DNA of 64,000 nucleotides from Streptomyces odontomachi (GCF_024435355.1 NZ_JAMJWG010000003.1:620001-684000); one strand, 5' to 3'. Shown: positions 33,805 to 42,734, counted from the stretch's first letter. The notes: generated by a model from the letters alone, not told the origin. Made by a program: numbers and translations.

Positions 33805-34683
33805 GTGAAGGGATCACCTCAACTCGGAAATCGGACGTCCACCGTTCTGGGGCGCCGGCTCGGCAGCGAGCTGTTGCGGCTGCGGGTCGTGTCTGGGAAG
33901 ACCCAGGTCCAGGCTGCTGAAGTACTCGGCGCGACCAACTCGAAGATCGTGAAGATGGAGCGCGGCTGGGTGCCGATGCGGGATCTGGACGTCAAGGCCC
34001 TGTGTGAGCTCTATGCCGCAGATCAGGAGACCTCGGAAGGACTGCTCAACCTGGCCCGGCTCGATCGGGATCGCCGAAGGGCGAAGGGGTGGTGGCAGCA
34101 CCCGCCGCATGCCGGTGGTCTGACGGAGTACATCGCCATGGAGGATGCAGCCACCTCGGTGCGGACGTGGCAGCTTTCACTGATTCCAGGTCTGCTGCAA
34201 ACGCCGGAGTACGTGAGGGCGCTGGTGGTCAGCGATGGTATGCGTCAAAATCCCGAGGATATCGAGCGGGTAGTCGAGGTACGGAGGAGAAGACAGGCCC
34301 GGCTTGGTGGGGAGAACCCTCTTCAGCTGCGGGTGGTGATCTGGGAGGGTGCACTACGTCAGCTTGTAGGTGGCCCAGGGGTGATGGGGCGACAGCTTGA
34401 GCATCTGCTGGAGCTGAGCCAGCTGTCGAACGTGTGCCTCCAGGTACTGCCGTTCCAGTCCGGTGGACATCCCTGCGTGAGCGGTTCGTTCACGATCCTC
34501 TCGTTCGCCGAACCCGGGGCAGTGGACGTGGTTCACGCCGACACCATGACCTCCACCGTGTGGGTCGAGAACGACGAGGGCCCGGCGTATCGCGCGTATT
34601 TCGACAGCACGGCGGAACTCAGTCTTCCGCCAGATAAGTCGCTCGACTTGATCAAAGAGATCAGCCAAGGGATGGAAGCGTGA
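33805..34683 (+). CDS. Helix-turn-helix regulator, Scr1/WhiJ family (XRE-HTH plus DUF5753)
   Basis: The roughly 292-residue protein begins with an XRE-type HTH (LGSELLRLRVVSGKTQVQAAEVLGATNSKIVKMERGWV). It continues with the DUF5753 domain, recognised from EYIAMEDAATSVRTWQLSLIPGLLQTPEYVRAL, FTILSFAEPGAVDVVHAD and the WVENDEGPAYRAYFD pattern. Starts at 33787 (ATG), 33799 (GTG) and 33805 (GTG) are possible; GGGGGA at 33789-33794 best fits 33805. Its stop overlaps the DUF397 gene by GTGA. Such pairs behave like toxin-antitoxin or developmental switches, with DUF397 proteins as partners of the HTH protein. Confidence 0.85.
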   Translation: MKGSPQLGNRTSTVLGRRLGSELLRLRVVSGKTQVQAAEVLGATNSKIVKMERGWVPMRDLDVKALCELYAADQETSEGLLNLARLDRDRRRAKGWWQHPPHAGGLTEYIAMEDAATSVRTWQLSLIPGLLQTPEYVRALVVSDGMRQNPEDIERVVEVRRRRQARLGGENPLQLRVVIWEGALRQLVGGPGVMGRQLEHLLELSQLSNVCLQVLPFQSGGHPCVSGSFTILSFAEPGAVDVVHADTMTSTVWVENDEGPAYRAYFDSTAELSLPPDKSLDLIKEISQGMEA

Positions 34684-34877
34684 CCGAGTTCAGATTCATG
34701 AAGTCCAGCTACAGCGGTGGCAAGGATGCGCAGGAATGCGTCGAAGTCGCCCGCAACATACCCGGCCTCATAGCCGTCCGGGACTCCAAGGCGCCGGACG
34801 GCCCCCTGATACGGGTCGCACCTGGTGCGTGGGAGGACTTCGTTCAGGGAACCGTCACCGCTGACGAGGAGCGCTGA
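34680..34877 (+). CDS. DUF397 small protein, partner of the upstream HTH regulator
   Basis: The 65-residue protein matches DUF397: MKSSYSGGKDAQECVEVA, IAVRDSKAPDGPLIRVAPGAWEDFV. The GTG start overlaps the HTH stop by four bases, the invariant arrangement for this pair in actinomycetes. Related DUF397 proteins are proposed to bind and modulate the HTH partner. It ends 8 bp before the convergent kinase gene's stop. Confidence 0.9.
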   Translation: MTEFRFMKSSYSGGKDAQECVEVARNIPGLIAVRDSKAPDGPLIRVAPGAWEDFVQGTVTADEER

Positions 34878-34884
34878 ACGCCAG

Positions 34885-36781
34885 TCAGCCCTCCCCGGCG
34901 GAGCCGTCCGGTACCGGCGCCAGCTTGTCCACCATGCCGGGGTTCTCGGCCAGCCAGGACTTCACGCCGTCCTCCTCGCGGCCCGAGCCGACGGCTTGGA
35001 TCGCGTTTTCCAGGCCGTCGATCTGCTGATCGTCCAGCTTGAAGTTCCTCAGCCAGCCGGCGACGGTAGGCGCCTTCGCGGCGAAGCCCTTGCGGGCCAC
35101 CGTGTGGATCTGGTCACCCTTGCCCCAGGAGCCCTTCGGGTCCTTCAGCTTCTTCAGGTCGTACTTGGCGTACGCCCAGTGGGGCGACCAGAGCGTCACC
35201 ACGATCGGCTCGTGGTTCCGGACGGACCGGTCGAGTTCGGTCAGCATCGACGCCGTGCTCGACGAGGCGACCTCGTACTCATCCTTGAGACCGTAGGCGT
35301 CCAGGACCTTGCCGTTCAGGAGGGTCATCATCCCGGCGGCGGGCTCGATACCGACGACGCGCCCGCCGAACGTGTCCGCCCTGCCCTTCAGGTCCGCCAG
35401 CGAGTCGACGTCTTCGACGTACGACGGCACCGTCAGCTCCAGCGACGTCCGGGCGTCCCAGCTGCCGAGGTCGTCGAGGCGGCTCCGGTACTTGTCCCAG
35501 TACGTCTGGTGCGTGGTCGGCAACCAGGCATCCGTGTGGAAGTCGACGGTGCCGCTGGCGACGGCCGAGAAGAGCAGGGCCGTGTCGAACTGCTTGAGGT
35601 TGACGTGGTAGCCGCGCCGCTCCAGCAGGACCTTCCAGAGGTAGGTCGTGGCGATGCCCTCGTCCCAGGGGATGTAGCCCATGGTGACGGTCTGGCCCGC
35701 GCCGACCTTGCCGGCCTGGGCCCCGCTGCCGGAATCCTCGCCCTTGTTCCCGCTCGTGTCCTTGCCCTTGTCCGGGCCGAGGAGCAGCACGGTTGTCGGG
35801 ACGCCGACGAGGGCCGCCGCTCCGAGGCCGCCGAGCACGAGGCCGCGGCGCCCGAGCCGGCGGGGCGCGGGCACGGGTTGCGTCGGCGTGTACGGCGTGT
35901 ACGGCGGTACGGGCGGGGGCGGGGGTACGTCTGGCAGTGACAGGCCGTCCGGGAGCCGACGTAGGCGTTCGGCGACGGACGCGGCGTCCGCGGGCCGGTG
36001 ATCAGGGTCTTTGGCCAGCAGCTCCAGTACCAGCTCGTCGAGGGCGACCGGGATCTGCGGGCGCAGTGACCGCGGTGGCGCCGGCTGCTGGTCGATGTGG
36101 TGGTAAAGGATCGCACCCACGTTGGTGTCGGTCCGTATCCAACTGCGGCCGGTGAGCAGTTCGTACAGAACGCAGCCGAAGGCGTACAGGTCGGTGCGGT
36201 GATCCACCTGCCGGCCCTGGATCTGCTCGGGCGCCATGTACAACGGCGTGCCCGCCGCCTGCCCCGTACTGGTGAGCCGGGTCGCGTCGGCGAGGTGGGC
36301 TATGCCGAAGTCGCAGATCTTCACCCGGCCGTCCTCCGCCAGGAACAGATTGGCCGGCTTGATGTCCCGATGGACCACGCCATGACGGTGGGCGACTGCG
36401 AGCGCGTCCGCGGCCTGCGCCGCCAACTCCCGTACCTGCTCGATCGGTAGACCCTCGGGGCTGGCCGTCAGAAGATGCCGCAGATCACGTCCGACCAGCA
36501 GCTCCATCACGAAGAACAGCCACCGGTCGTCCTGCTCCCGGTGTTCGCCGATGTCGAAGACCGCGGTGATGCCGGGGTGACTCAACCCCGCGCCGACCTG
36601 GGCCTCGCGCCGGAAACGCGCAACGTCGGCCGGGTTCGTCGCGACGGGCAACGGAAGGATCTTCACGGCCACCGAACGGCTCAGCTGGACGTCGAGCCCC
36701 CGCCACACCTCGCCCATCCCCCCCCCGGCCCAGCGGCTTCTCCAACCGGTACCGGCCGGCCAGTTCCAGACCGCTGCGCAT
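34885..36781 (-). CDS. Ser/Thr protein kinase fused to an extracytoplasmic glycine betaine-binding (OpuAC) domain; apparent frameshift in G9 tract
   Basis: From the ATG at 36781 (GGAGGAA six bases upstream) the product reads MRSGLELAGRYRLEKPLGRGG and then falls out of frame at a run of nine G (minus strand). The rest of the kinase continues in another frame as MGEVWRGL. Removing one G gives a 631-residue protein. It has a kinase domain with VAVKIL, HRDIKPANLF and DFG, a Pro/Thr/Tyr linker, one membrane helix (LVLGGLGAAALVGVPTTVLLL), then an OpuAC-type domain (VTMGYIPWDEG, FHTDAWLP, WSPHWAYAKYDLKKL). The conserved Trp/Tyr residues that cage betaine or choline are present. A compatible-solute-sensing receptor kinase is the natural inference. 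The frameshift may be sequencing error or phase variation. Confidence 0.8.
36718..36726. repeat. Homopolymer C9/G9 tract at the kinase glycine loop
   Basis: Nine C (plus strand) encode the LGRGG-MGEV loop of the kinase on the minus strand. With eight bases the kinase frame is intact; with nine it is broken. This is the position of the apparent frameshift. Confidence 0.9.
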
Positions 36782-36879
36782 CTGCGTTCCTCCGCTCGGC
36801 GAGGCCACGAACCCCGACAGGTAAGCACAGCCGGCATCTCAGCCGGCGCCTCAGCCGACAAGAGGGCGTTTCCTTCGGG

Positions 36880-37005
36880 TCAGTTGTCGGACCTGCTTTC
36901 GCGCCAGGTAGCCCACATGTAAAAGAGCGCATACCGCCCTTTCCAGCAACAGCCGATGATCGCCACCAGCAGTGCGACAACCGTGATCTTCCGTGCGCGT
37001 GACAT
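36880..37005 (-). CDS. 41-residue small membrane protein
   Basis: This unreported-size ORF has an ATG at 37005 preceded by GGGAGGGG at about six bases, a near-ideal Streptomyces ribosome-binding site, and stops at 36880. The peptide begins with basic MSRARK, has one hydrophobic helix (ITVVALLVAIIGCCW) and a short aromatic tail containing KGRYALFYMWATWRE. That gives a positive-inside single-pass topology with two adjacent cysteines. It lies 98 bp upstream of the kinase-OpuAC gene on the same strand and could be cotranscribed. I do not recognise the family; the coding call rests on the ribosome-binding site and topology only. Confidence 0.55.
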   Translation of the reverse strand: MSRARKITVVALLVAIIGCCWKGRYALFYMWATWRESRSDN

Positions 37006-37141
37006 GTCCACCCCTCCCTTACCACCAGGCTACTGCGAGGGCGAAGCCCAAGAAGGTGCCGTCACAGCATTGCCCGTGACCGTGCGCTGGCCCATGATCG
37101 GGCGGGCGAAAGAGAACCGACGGGTATTTCAGGGGGCGTGG

Positions 37142-38392
37142 ATGACGCACATCAGCCGCAGAGGCTTCGCGGCGGTATCGGTCGGCGCGGCGGCGACGGT
37201 GCTGGCGGGCGGGGTGCCGGCCCACGCAGGCGACAAGGCGCGTGCGGACGGCAAGGGGCGTCCCGTAGAGCAGCTGCGCGGCATGTGGATCTCCTCGGTG
37301 GGCAACGGCAACTGGCCCTCGGCTCCCGGGCTGCCGGCCGACCAGCAGCGCGCCGAGCTGACCGCGCTGTTCGACGTCGCGGTGGAGCGCCGGCTCAACG
37401 CGATCTACCTCCAGGTCCGACCGACCGCCGACGCCTTCTGGCCGTCCCCGTACGAGCCCTGGTCGCAATACCTCACCGGCACGCAGGGCACCTCCCCCGG
37501 CTGGGACCCGTTGGGCTTCGCCGTGCGGGAGGCGCATCGCCGCGGGCTGCAACTGCACGCGTGGTGCAACCCCTACCGCATCTCCCAGAGCGGCGACCTC
37601 GACGAGCTGGCCTCCTGGCACCCCGCCCGCCGGCATCCGGAATGGGTCGTCCCCTACGGCGGGAAGTTCTACTACAACCCGGGCATCCCCGCGGTGCGGC
37701 ACTTCGTGCAGGACGCGATGCTGGACTGCGTCAAGCGCTACCCGGTCGACGGACTGCACTGGGACGACTACTTCTACCCGTACCCCGTGGCGGGACAGGT
37801 CTTCGATGACGACGCCGCCTTCGCCCAGTACGGCGGCGACTTCACCGACCGGGACGCCTGGCGCCGCAACAACATCGACCTGCTGGTGCACGAGACGGCG
37901 ACGCGGATCCGCGCCATGCGGCCAGGCGCCAGCTTCGGCATCAGCCCCTTCGGGGTGTGGCGCAACGCCGCCACCGACCCGCGCGGTTCGGACACCACCG
38001 CCGGCGTCCAGACCTACGACGACCTGCACGCGGACACGCTGCGCTGGGTGCAGGAGGAGTGGATCGACTACATCCTCCCGCAGGTCTACTGGAACATCGG
38101 CTTCGCCGCCGCCGACTACGCCAAGCTGGTCCCCTGGTGGGCCATGGCGGTCGAGCACACCAACGTGAAGCTGTACATCGGCGAGGCGCTGTACAAGCAG
38201 GGCGCGGCCGGTCAGCCGGCACCGTGGCAGGACCCGGCGGAGCTGAGCCGCCACCTCACCTTCGACGAGGCGTGGCCGCAGGTGCGCGGGAACGTCTACT
38301 TCTCGGCGAACGAGGTGGTGGCCGACCCGACCGGCGCCATGGCCCAGGTGGTGGCCGACCACTATCCGACGCGGGCGCGCGTACCGCGCTGA
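37142..38392 (+). CDS. Tat-exported glycoside hydrolase family 10-like protein (GHL10/DUF187)
   Basis: The 416-residue protein starts with a twin-arginine signal (SRRGFAAVSVGAAATVLAGG, cleavage near AHA). The mature part follows the GHL10 TIM barrel: LRGMWISSVGNGNWPS, NAIYLQVRPTADAFWPSPYEPWS, WDPLGFAVREAHRRGLQLHAWCNPYR, VDGLHWDDYFYPYP and FGISPFGVWRN, with IDYILPQVYWNIGF near the end. Family members are extracellular or lipoprotein hydrolases thought to act on envelope or plant polysaccharides. ATG 37142 has AGGGGG five bases upstream. It is divergent from the small ORF and convergent with the next kinase. Confidence 0.88.
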   Translation: MTHISRRGFAAVSVGAAATVLAGGVPAHAGDKARADGKGRPVEQLRGMWISSVGNGNWPSAPGLPADQQRAELTALFDVAVERRLNAIYLQVRPTADAFWPSPYEPWSQYLTGTQGTSPGWDPLGFAVREAHRRGLQLHAWCNPYRISQSGDLDELASWHPARRHPEWVVPYGGKFYYNPGIPAVRHFVQDAMLDCVKRYPVDGLHWDDYFYPYPVAGQVFDDDAAFAQYGGDFTDRDAWRRNNIDLLVHETATRIRAMRPGASFGISPFGVWRNAATDPRGSDTTAGVQTYDDLHADTLRWVQEEWIDYILPQVYWNIGFAAADYAKLVPWWAMAVEHTNVKLYIGEALYKQGAAGQPAPWQDPAELSRHLTFDEAWPQVRGNVYFSANEVVADPTGAMAQVVADHYPTRARVPR

Positions 38393-38438
38393 GCCGGCCA
38401 GCCGGCCGGGCGCTCCTCGGCTCGCACCCGGGTGGTCC

Positions 38439-40154
38439 TCAGCCCTTGTCCGAGGACCACTCGGTGGCCGTCATCGCGAAGTCCCGCAGGTTGTCCGTGC
38501 GGGGGACGGCCTTGTCGATCCACAGCAGTACCAGGGTCTGCTGCTTGGTGAGGATGCAGATGCCGATGTTCGCGTGCAGCGCCTGGCCCGCCTGGAGCTT
38601 GCCGATGCTCACCTGCGACGGCAGGTTCTTGGACGTCGCCGCCTTGTGGCAGTCGTCGCCGGTGACGTCGTGGTGGTCGACCGTGCCCCAGGAACCGTGG
38701 CCTTCGATCAGGGTGAGGCCGTTGGTGGGGACCTCGTCGCCGGTGCCGTCCGTGCAGTTGGTGTAGCGGATGTCGAAGCCTTGGGGAACGCCGCTGGAGA
38801 GGTCCTCGCCGTGCTCGCTGGCCTCGAGGGTGCGCAGGTCGAGCCACGACGTGCTGTGCAGCGTGCTCCCGTTCTCGCCGGCGCACCTCCGCCAGGACCA
38901 GGCCGCGGGGGCGTTCTTAGCCGGCGGTGCCTTCAAGGTGACGGCCACGCTCTGCTTGCCATCCATGATCGCCCAGTCCGCGGAGCTGGTCGGCCCGTCG
39001 GCACCGGCACCGTTCATCTGCACGGCGGCGAAGATGCCCCCGGCCAGCACGACGAGGGCCGCGCCGATCACCGCGGTCAGCCGCCCGCGGCGGGTACGGA
39101 GCAGCCGCCGCGGGGCGGGGGGCGTCTCGCCGGGGCGGGCGGGCGAGGTGTCGGTGGGCTGGGGGTGCACGGCACCGTCGCGCTGGGTCGGCACGTACGC
39201 GTGCGGCGCGGGCGCGGTGGCCGGCAGCGGTGCCGGCGCGGGCGGTGCCGGAAGCGTCGGTGCGGGGAGCTCCAGGGCCGTGGCCTCGGCCGCCACCGTG
39301 CGGGGCAGCCACCAGCCCTCCCCGCGCATCAGGTCCACGCCCTGCGCCTCGGCGATGCGCAGGCAGTCCTCGATGACGGTGTCGAGGGAGGGCCGGTCGG
39401 CGGGGTCCTTGGCCAGGCAGCGTTCGACCACCGGCCGCAGCGGCTCCGGGCAGGCCGTCAGGTCGGGCTGCTGGGACACGATGCGGTACAGCAGACCGAG
39501 GCCGTCGCCCTCGCCGAAGGGATGCCGGGCGGTGGCGGCGAAGAACACCACCAGACCGAGCGCGAAGATGTCGATCCCGGGTCCCGCGGTGCGCCCTTCG
39601 GCCTGCTCGGGCGCCATGTAGGACGGCGTGCCGAGCCGTACGTCGGTGCCCGTCAGGGCCGTTGCGTCGCCTGCGCGTGCGATGCCGAAGTCGATGACGC
39701 GCGGGCCGTCGGAGGCGAGGAGCACGTTCGACGGCTTCAGGTCGCGGTGCACCACCCCGGCGGCGTGCACGGACTGGAGGGCCTCGGCGACCCCGGCGGT
39801 GAGCGTGAGCACGCTGGTGACCGGGAGCGGGCCGTGGCGTTGGACCGCGTCGGCCAGCGAGGGTCCTGGCACGTAGGCGCTGGCGAGCCAGGGCTGCTCG
39901 CCTTCCGTGTTGCTGTCGATCACGGCGGCCGTGTAGGTCCCCTGCACCTGCCGGGCGGCCGCCACCTCACGGGCGAAGCGGCGTCGGAACTCCGGGTTCT
40001 CCGCGTACTCGCGGCGGATCACCTTCAACGCGACCGGCTGGCCGCCGCGGGTCGTGGACAGATACACGCTGCCCATCCCCCCGGACCCCAGCCGCCCGCG
40101 CAGGCGGTACCCGGAGACCTCCTGCGGATCCTCTGACGTGAGCGGACTGACCAC
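38439..40154 (-). CDS. Transmembrane Ser/Thr protein kinase with cysteine-containing extracytoplasmic domain
   Basis: This 571-residue kinase has a domain at about residues 15-275 with LGSGGMGSVY, VALKVI, HRDLKPSNVL, DFG and APEQAEG. A Pro/Ala/Thr linker and one membrane helix (LTAVIGAALVVLAGGIFAAV) precede about 165 extracytoplasmic residues. That external domain has four Cys (RRCAGENG, NCTDGTGD, DDCHKAA, GICIL), likely paired as disulfides, and does not match PASTA or another sensor I recognise. The GTG at 40154 lacks a strong ribosome-binding site. It stands alone between convergent and divergent neighbours, so the ligand cannot be guessed from context. Confidence 0.9.
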   Translation of the reverse strand: MVSPLTSEDPQEVSGYRLRGRLGSGGMGSVYLSTTRGGQPVALKVIRREYAENPEFRRRFAREVAAARQVQGTYTAAVIDSNTEGEQPWLASAYVPGPSLADAVQRHGPLPVTSVLTLTAGVAEALQSVHAAGVVHRDLKPSNVLLASDGPRVIDFGIARAGDATALTGTDVRLGTPSYMAPEQAEGRTAGPGIDIFALGLVVFFAATARHPFGEGDGLGLLYRIVSQQPDLTACPEPLRPVVERCLAKDPADRPSLDTVIEDCLRIAEAQGVDLMRGEGWWLPRTVAAEATALELPAPTLPAPPAPAPLPATAPAPHAYVPTQRDGAVHPQPTDTSPARPGETPPAPRRLLRTRRGRLTAVIGAALVVLAGGIFAAVQMNGAGADGPTSSADWAIMDGKQSVAVTLKAPPAKNAPAAWSWRRCAGENGSTLHSTSWLDLRTLEASEHGEDLSSGVPQGFDIRYTNCTDGTGDEVPTNGLTLIEGHGSWGTVDHHDVTGDDCHKAATSKNLPSQVSIGKLQAGQALHANIGICILTKQQTLVLLWIDKAVPRTDNLRDFAMTATEWSSDKG

Positions 40155-40467
40155 TGTGCCCCGTACCCCCGACGCAGCCGTAGGTTGAACGATTAACTCA
40201 CGCTAGCGACAATCACCGGTTCGCTGAACCGGCATCGTGCTGCGTATGTGTCACGGTCGGATCACTCGGAACGGCATCCGAACGCCACCCGGACGGCACC
40301 GGCAACGGCAGCCGGAACGGCACCAGGTGTGACGCCAGCCACGACGGCCGGAAACGGGACCGGGAACGACGGCCGGGATCCGCCCGACCCGTACCCCATT
40401 CCCGCACCATCCGTCCACATCCTGGACGCAGAAAATCATACGTACATCTTGTATCTATGCTGTACGC
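40155..40467. other. Divergent intergenic region, kinase / GntR
   Basis: These 313 bp contain the perfect hairpin CCGGTTC-GCT-GAACCGG (40216-40232) and then a degenerate run of CGGAACGGCA-like words (about 40266-40340). The last 40 bases are AT-rich with GntR-promoter features. No gene is supported. Confidence 0.55.
40441..40466 (+). promoter_or_regulatory. GntR promoter/operator with possible leaderless start
   Basis: CGTACA at 40441-40446 and TGTACG at 40461-40466 form an inverted repeat ending directly at the GntR ATG. TATCTA (40452-40457) is a plausible -10 box that would place the transcript start at or near the ATG. Autorepression is inferred. Confidence 0.45.
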
Positions 40468-41193
40468 ATGCCTTCGGCCACCCGTACCGCCCCCGTCCCC
40501 GACCCTGTACGCGACTCCGACTCCGACTCCGTTCCCGTCGTCCCTGCCGCCCCCGCCAAGCAACCGCCCGCCGCCGACCGTGTCTACGGTCATGTGAAGC
40601 AGGGCGTGCTGGAGCGCCGCTACGAAGGCGGGACGCTGCTCACCGAAGGGGAGCTGGCCGTGGCCGTCGGGGTGTCCCGCACGCCCGTGCGGGAAGCGCT
40701 GCTGCGGCTCGAGGTCGAGGGACTGATCCGGCTCTACCCGAAGAAGGGCGCCCTGGTGCTGCCCGTCTCCGCGCAGGAGATCGCCGACGTCGTCGAGACG
40801 CGGCAGCTGGTGGAGGCGCATGCCGCGCGCAAGGCGGTACCCGCCCCGCCGGGGCTCATCGAGCGCCTTGAGGAGCTGCTCGAGCAGCAGAAGCAGCAGG
40901 CCGCCGAGGGCGATTTCGCCGCGGCGGCGGTGAGCGACCGCTGCTTCCACGCCGAGATCGTCCGCAGCGGGGGGAACGAGATCCTCTCCCGCCTCTACGA
41001 CCAGCTGCGCGACCGGCAGTTGCGGATGGGCGTCGCCGTGATGCACGCACACCCCGACCGGATCGCCAAGACGCTCACCGAGCACGAGGAGCTCCTGGCG
41101 GCGTTGCGCGCCGGAGACGCGGAGGCTGCGGTGGCGCTCGTGCACCGTCACGTCAGCTGGTTCTCCAACCTGGCCAGGGGCGAGCTGCGATGA
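40468..41193 (+). CDS. GntR-family regulator, FadR/FCD subfamily
   Basis: This 241-residue regulator has a disordered N-terminus and a winged helix (VYGHVKQGVLERRYEGGTLLTEGELAVAVGVSRTPVREALLRLEVEGLIRLYPKKGALV). A helical FCD ligand domain follows with the metal-ligand pattern CFHAEIV, HAHPDRI and TEHEELLAAL. FCD regulators bind small carboxylates. The stop overlaps the MFS transporter start by ATGA, so it probably regulates that transporter, which presumably carries its inducer. No ribosome-binding site is seen before ATG 40468; initiation may be leaderless. Confidence 0.9.
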   Translation: MPSATRTAPVPDPVRDSDSDSVPVVPAAPAKQPPAADRVYGHVKQGVLERRYEGGTLLTEGELAVAVGVSRTPVREALLRLEVEGLIRLYPKKGALVLPVSAQEIADVVETRQLVEAHAARKAVPAPPGLIERLEELLEQQKQQAAEGDFAAAAVSDRCFHAEIVRSGGNEILSRLYDQLRDRQLRMGVAVMHAHPDRIAKTLTEHEELLAALRAGDAEAAVALVHRHVSWFSNLARGELR

Positions 41194-42566
41194 GCGGCTC
41201 ACCGTCCGACCAGCCCCCGTCCGACCAACCCCCGTCCACTCCTCCCCCCTTCATCCCTCCGTCGTCCGGTCGTTTGATCCGGCCCGGTGATCCGCCGGGC
41301 GGCCGGCGGGCCGTGGTGATGTGGAGCATCGGCGTCGCGGTCTACTTCGTCGCCGTCATCTTCCGCACCTCCCTCGGCGTGGCGGGCCTGGACGCCGTCG
41401 ACCGGTTCCATGTGAACGCCGCCGCGCTGTCGGCGTTCTCGATCCTCCAGCTGCTCGTCTACGCGGGCATGCAGGTGCCGGTCGGGCTGCTGGTCGACCG
41501 GCTCGGCACCAAGAAGGTGCTGGTGCTGGGCACCACGCTCTTCACGGTCGGGCAACTGGCCTTCGCGCTCTCCCCCTCGTACGGGATGGCGCTGGCGGCG
41601 CGGGCACTGCTGGGCTGCGGCGACGCCATGACCTTCATAGCGGTGCTGCGTCTTGGCAGCCGGTGGTTCCCCGCCCGGCGTGGCCCGCTGGTCGCACAGC
41701 TCGCCGGCCTGATCGGCATGTCGGGCAACCTGGTCGCCACGGTCGTCATCGCCCGGCTGCTGCACTCGGTCGGCTGGACCGCCGCGTTCGCCGGCAGCTC
41801 GCTCGCCGGAGTGCTCGTCCTCGCCCTGGTGCTGCTCTTCCTCAAGGACCACCCCGAGGGCTACGAGGTGCCGTCCGCGCCGCACCACGGGGCCGCGTAC
41901 GTGCGCCGGCAGATCGTCGCCGCCTGGCGGGAGCCGGGCACCCGGCTGGGGCTCTGGGTGCACTTCACGACCCAGTTCCCGGCGATGCAGTTCCTGCTGC
42001 TGTGGGGGCTGCCGTTCCTCGTCGAGGCCCAGGGGCTGACCCGGGCCGGCGCGGGCGACCTGCTCACGCTCGTGGTGATCTCCAACATGGTGATCGGCCT
42101 GATCTACGGCCAGATCGTGGCCCGGCACCACGCGGCGCGCATGCCCCTGGCGCTCGGCACGGTCGCGGCGACCGCGGCGATCTGGGCGGTCACGCTCGGA
42201 TACCCGGGCGAGCGGGTGCCGACGGGCCTGCTCGTCCTGCTGTGCACGGTGCTCGGCGCCTGCGGTCCGGCGTCCATGCTCGGCTTCGACTTCGCACGGC
42301 CGGCGAACCCGCCCGAGCGGCTGGGCACCGCGTCCGGCATCGTCAACATGGGCGGCTTCATCGCCTCCATGACCACCCTGCTCGTGGTCGGCGTGCTGCT
42401 GGACGCCACCGGGGACGACTACCGCGTGGCGTTCTCCGTGATCTTCGTGCTGGAGGCGCTGGGACTCAGCCAGATCCTGCGGCTGCGAGGCCGTGCGGCC
42501 CGCCGGGAACGGGAGCGCGTGGTGGTCTCCCGGGTGGCCACGGGACGCAAGCCGGTCCATCGGTGA
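41190..42566 (+). CDS. MFS transporter
   Basis: This 458-residue, 12-helix major facilitator has the signature VDRLGTKKVLVLG (loop 2-3 motif A variant) and RALLGCGDAMTFIAVLRLGSRWFPARRGPLVAQL, similar to the ACS/nitrate-nitrite porter or sugar-acid groups. A short Pro/Ser N-terminus and basic C-terminal tail are cytoplasmic. It is cotranscribed and translationally coupled with the GntR regulator. Substrate is probably an organic anion recognised by that regulator; direction is likely uptake, though this is not provable here. Confidence 0.9.
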   Translation: MSGSPSDQPPSDQPPSTPPPFIPPSSGRLIRPGDPPGGRRAVVMWSIGVAVYFVAVIFRTSLGVAGLDAVDRFHVNAAALSAFSILQLLVYAGMQVPVGLLVDRLGTKKVLVLGTTLFTVGQLAFALSPSYGMALAARALLGCGDAMTFIAVLRLGSRWFPARRGPLVAQLAGLIGMSGNLVATVVIARLLHSVGWTAAFAGSSLAGVLVLALVLLFLKDHPEGYEVPSAPHHGAAYVRRQIVAAWREPGTRLGLWVHFTTQFPAMQFLLLWGLPFLVEAQGLTRAGAGDLLTLVVISNMVIGLIYGQIVARHHAARMPLALGTVAATAAIWAVTLGYPGERVPTGLLVLLCTVLGACGPASMLGFDFARPANPPERLGTASGIVNMGGFIASMTTLLVVGVLLDATGDDYRVAFSVIFVLEALGLSQILRLRGRAARRERERVVVSRVATGRKPVHR

Positions 42567-42677
42567 CGGGTTCGGCGCCCGGGGGCCCGTGATGTCGGGT
42601 CCTGTGGTGTCGAGGTCCTGTGGTGTCGGGGCGGGGCTCGTGGTGTTTGGCCCGGGTGCGCGGCGGTCGCCGCACGC

Positions 42678-42734
42678 GCTCAGGACCCGTTCAAGACCGG
42701 CTCAGGACCCGGCTTAGGACCCGCTCAGGACCCG
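42678..42734. repeat. Imperfect tandem repeat of GCTCAGGACCCG
   Basis: Copies at 42678, 42700, 42712 (one change) and 42723/42724, with a decayed copy between the first two, run into the stop codon of the convergent hypothetical gene. It may act as a bidirectional termination region or be a microsatellite. Confidence 0.8.
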
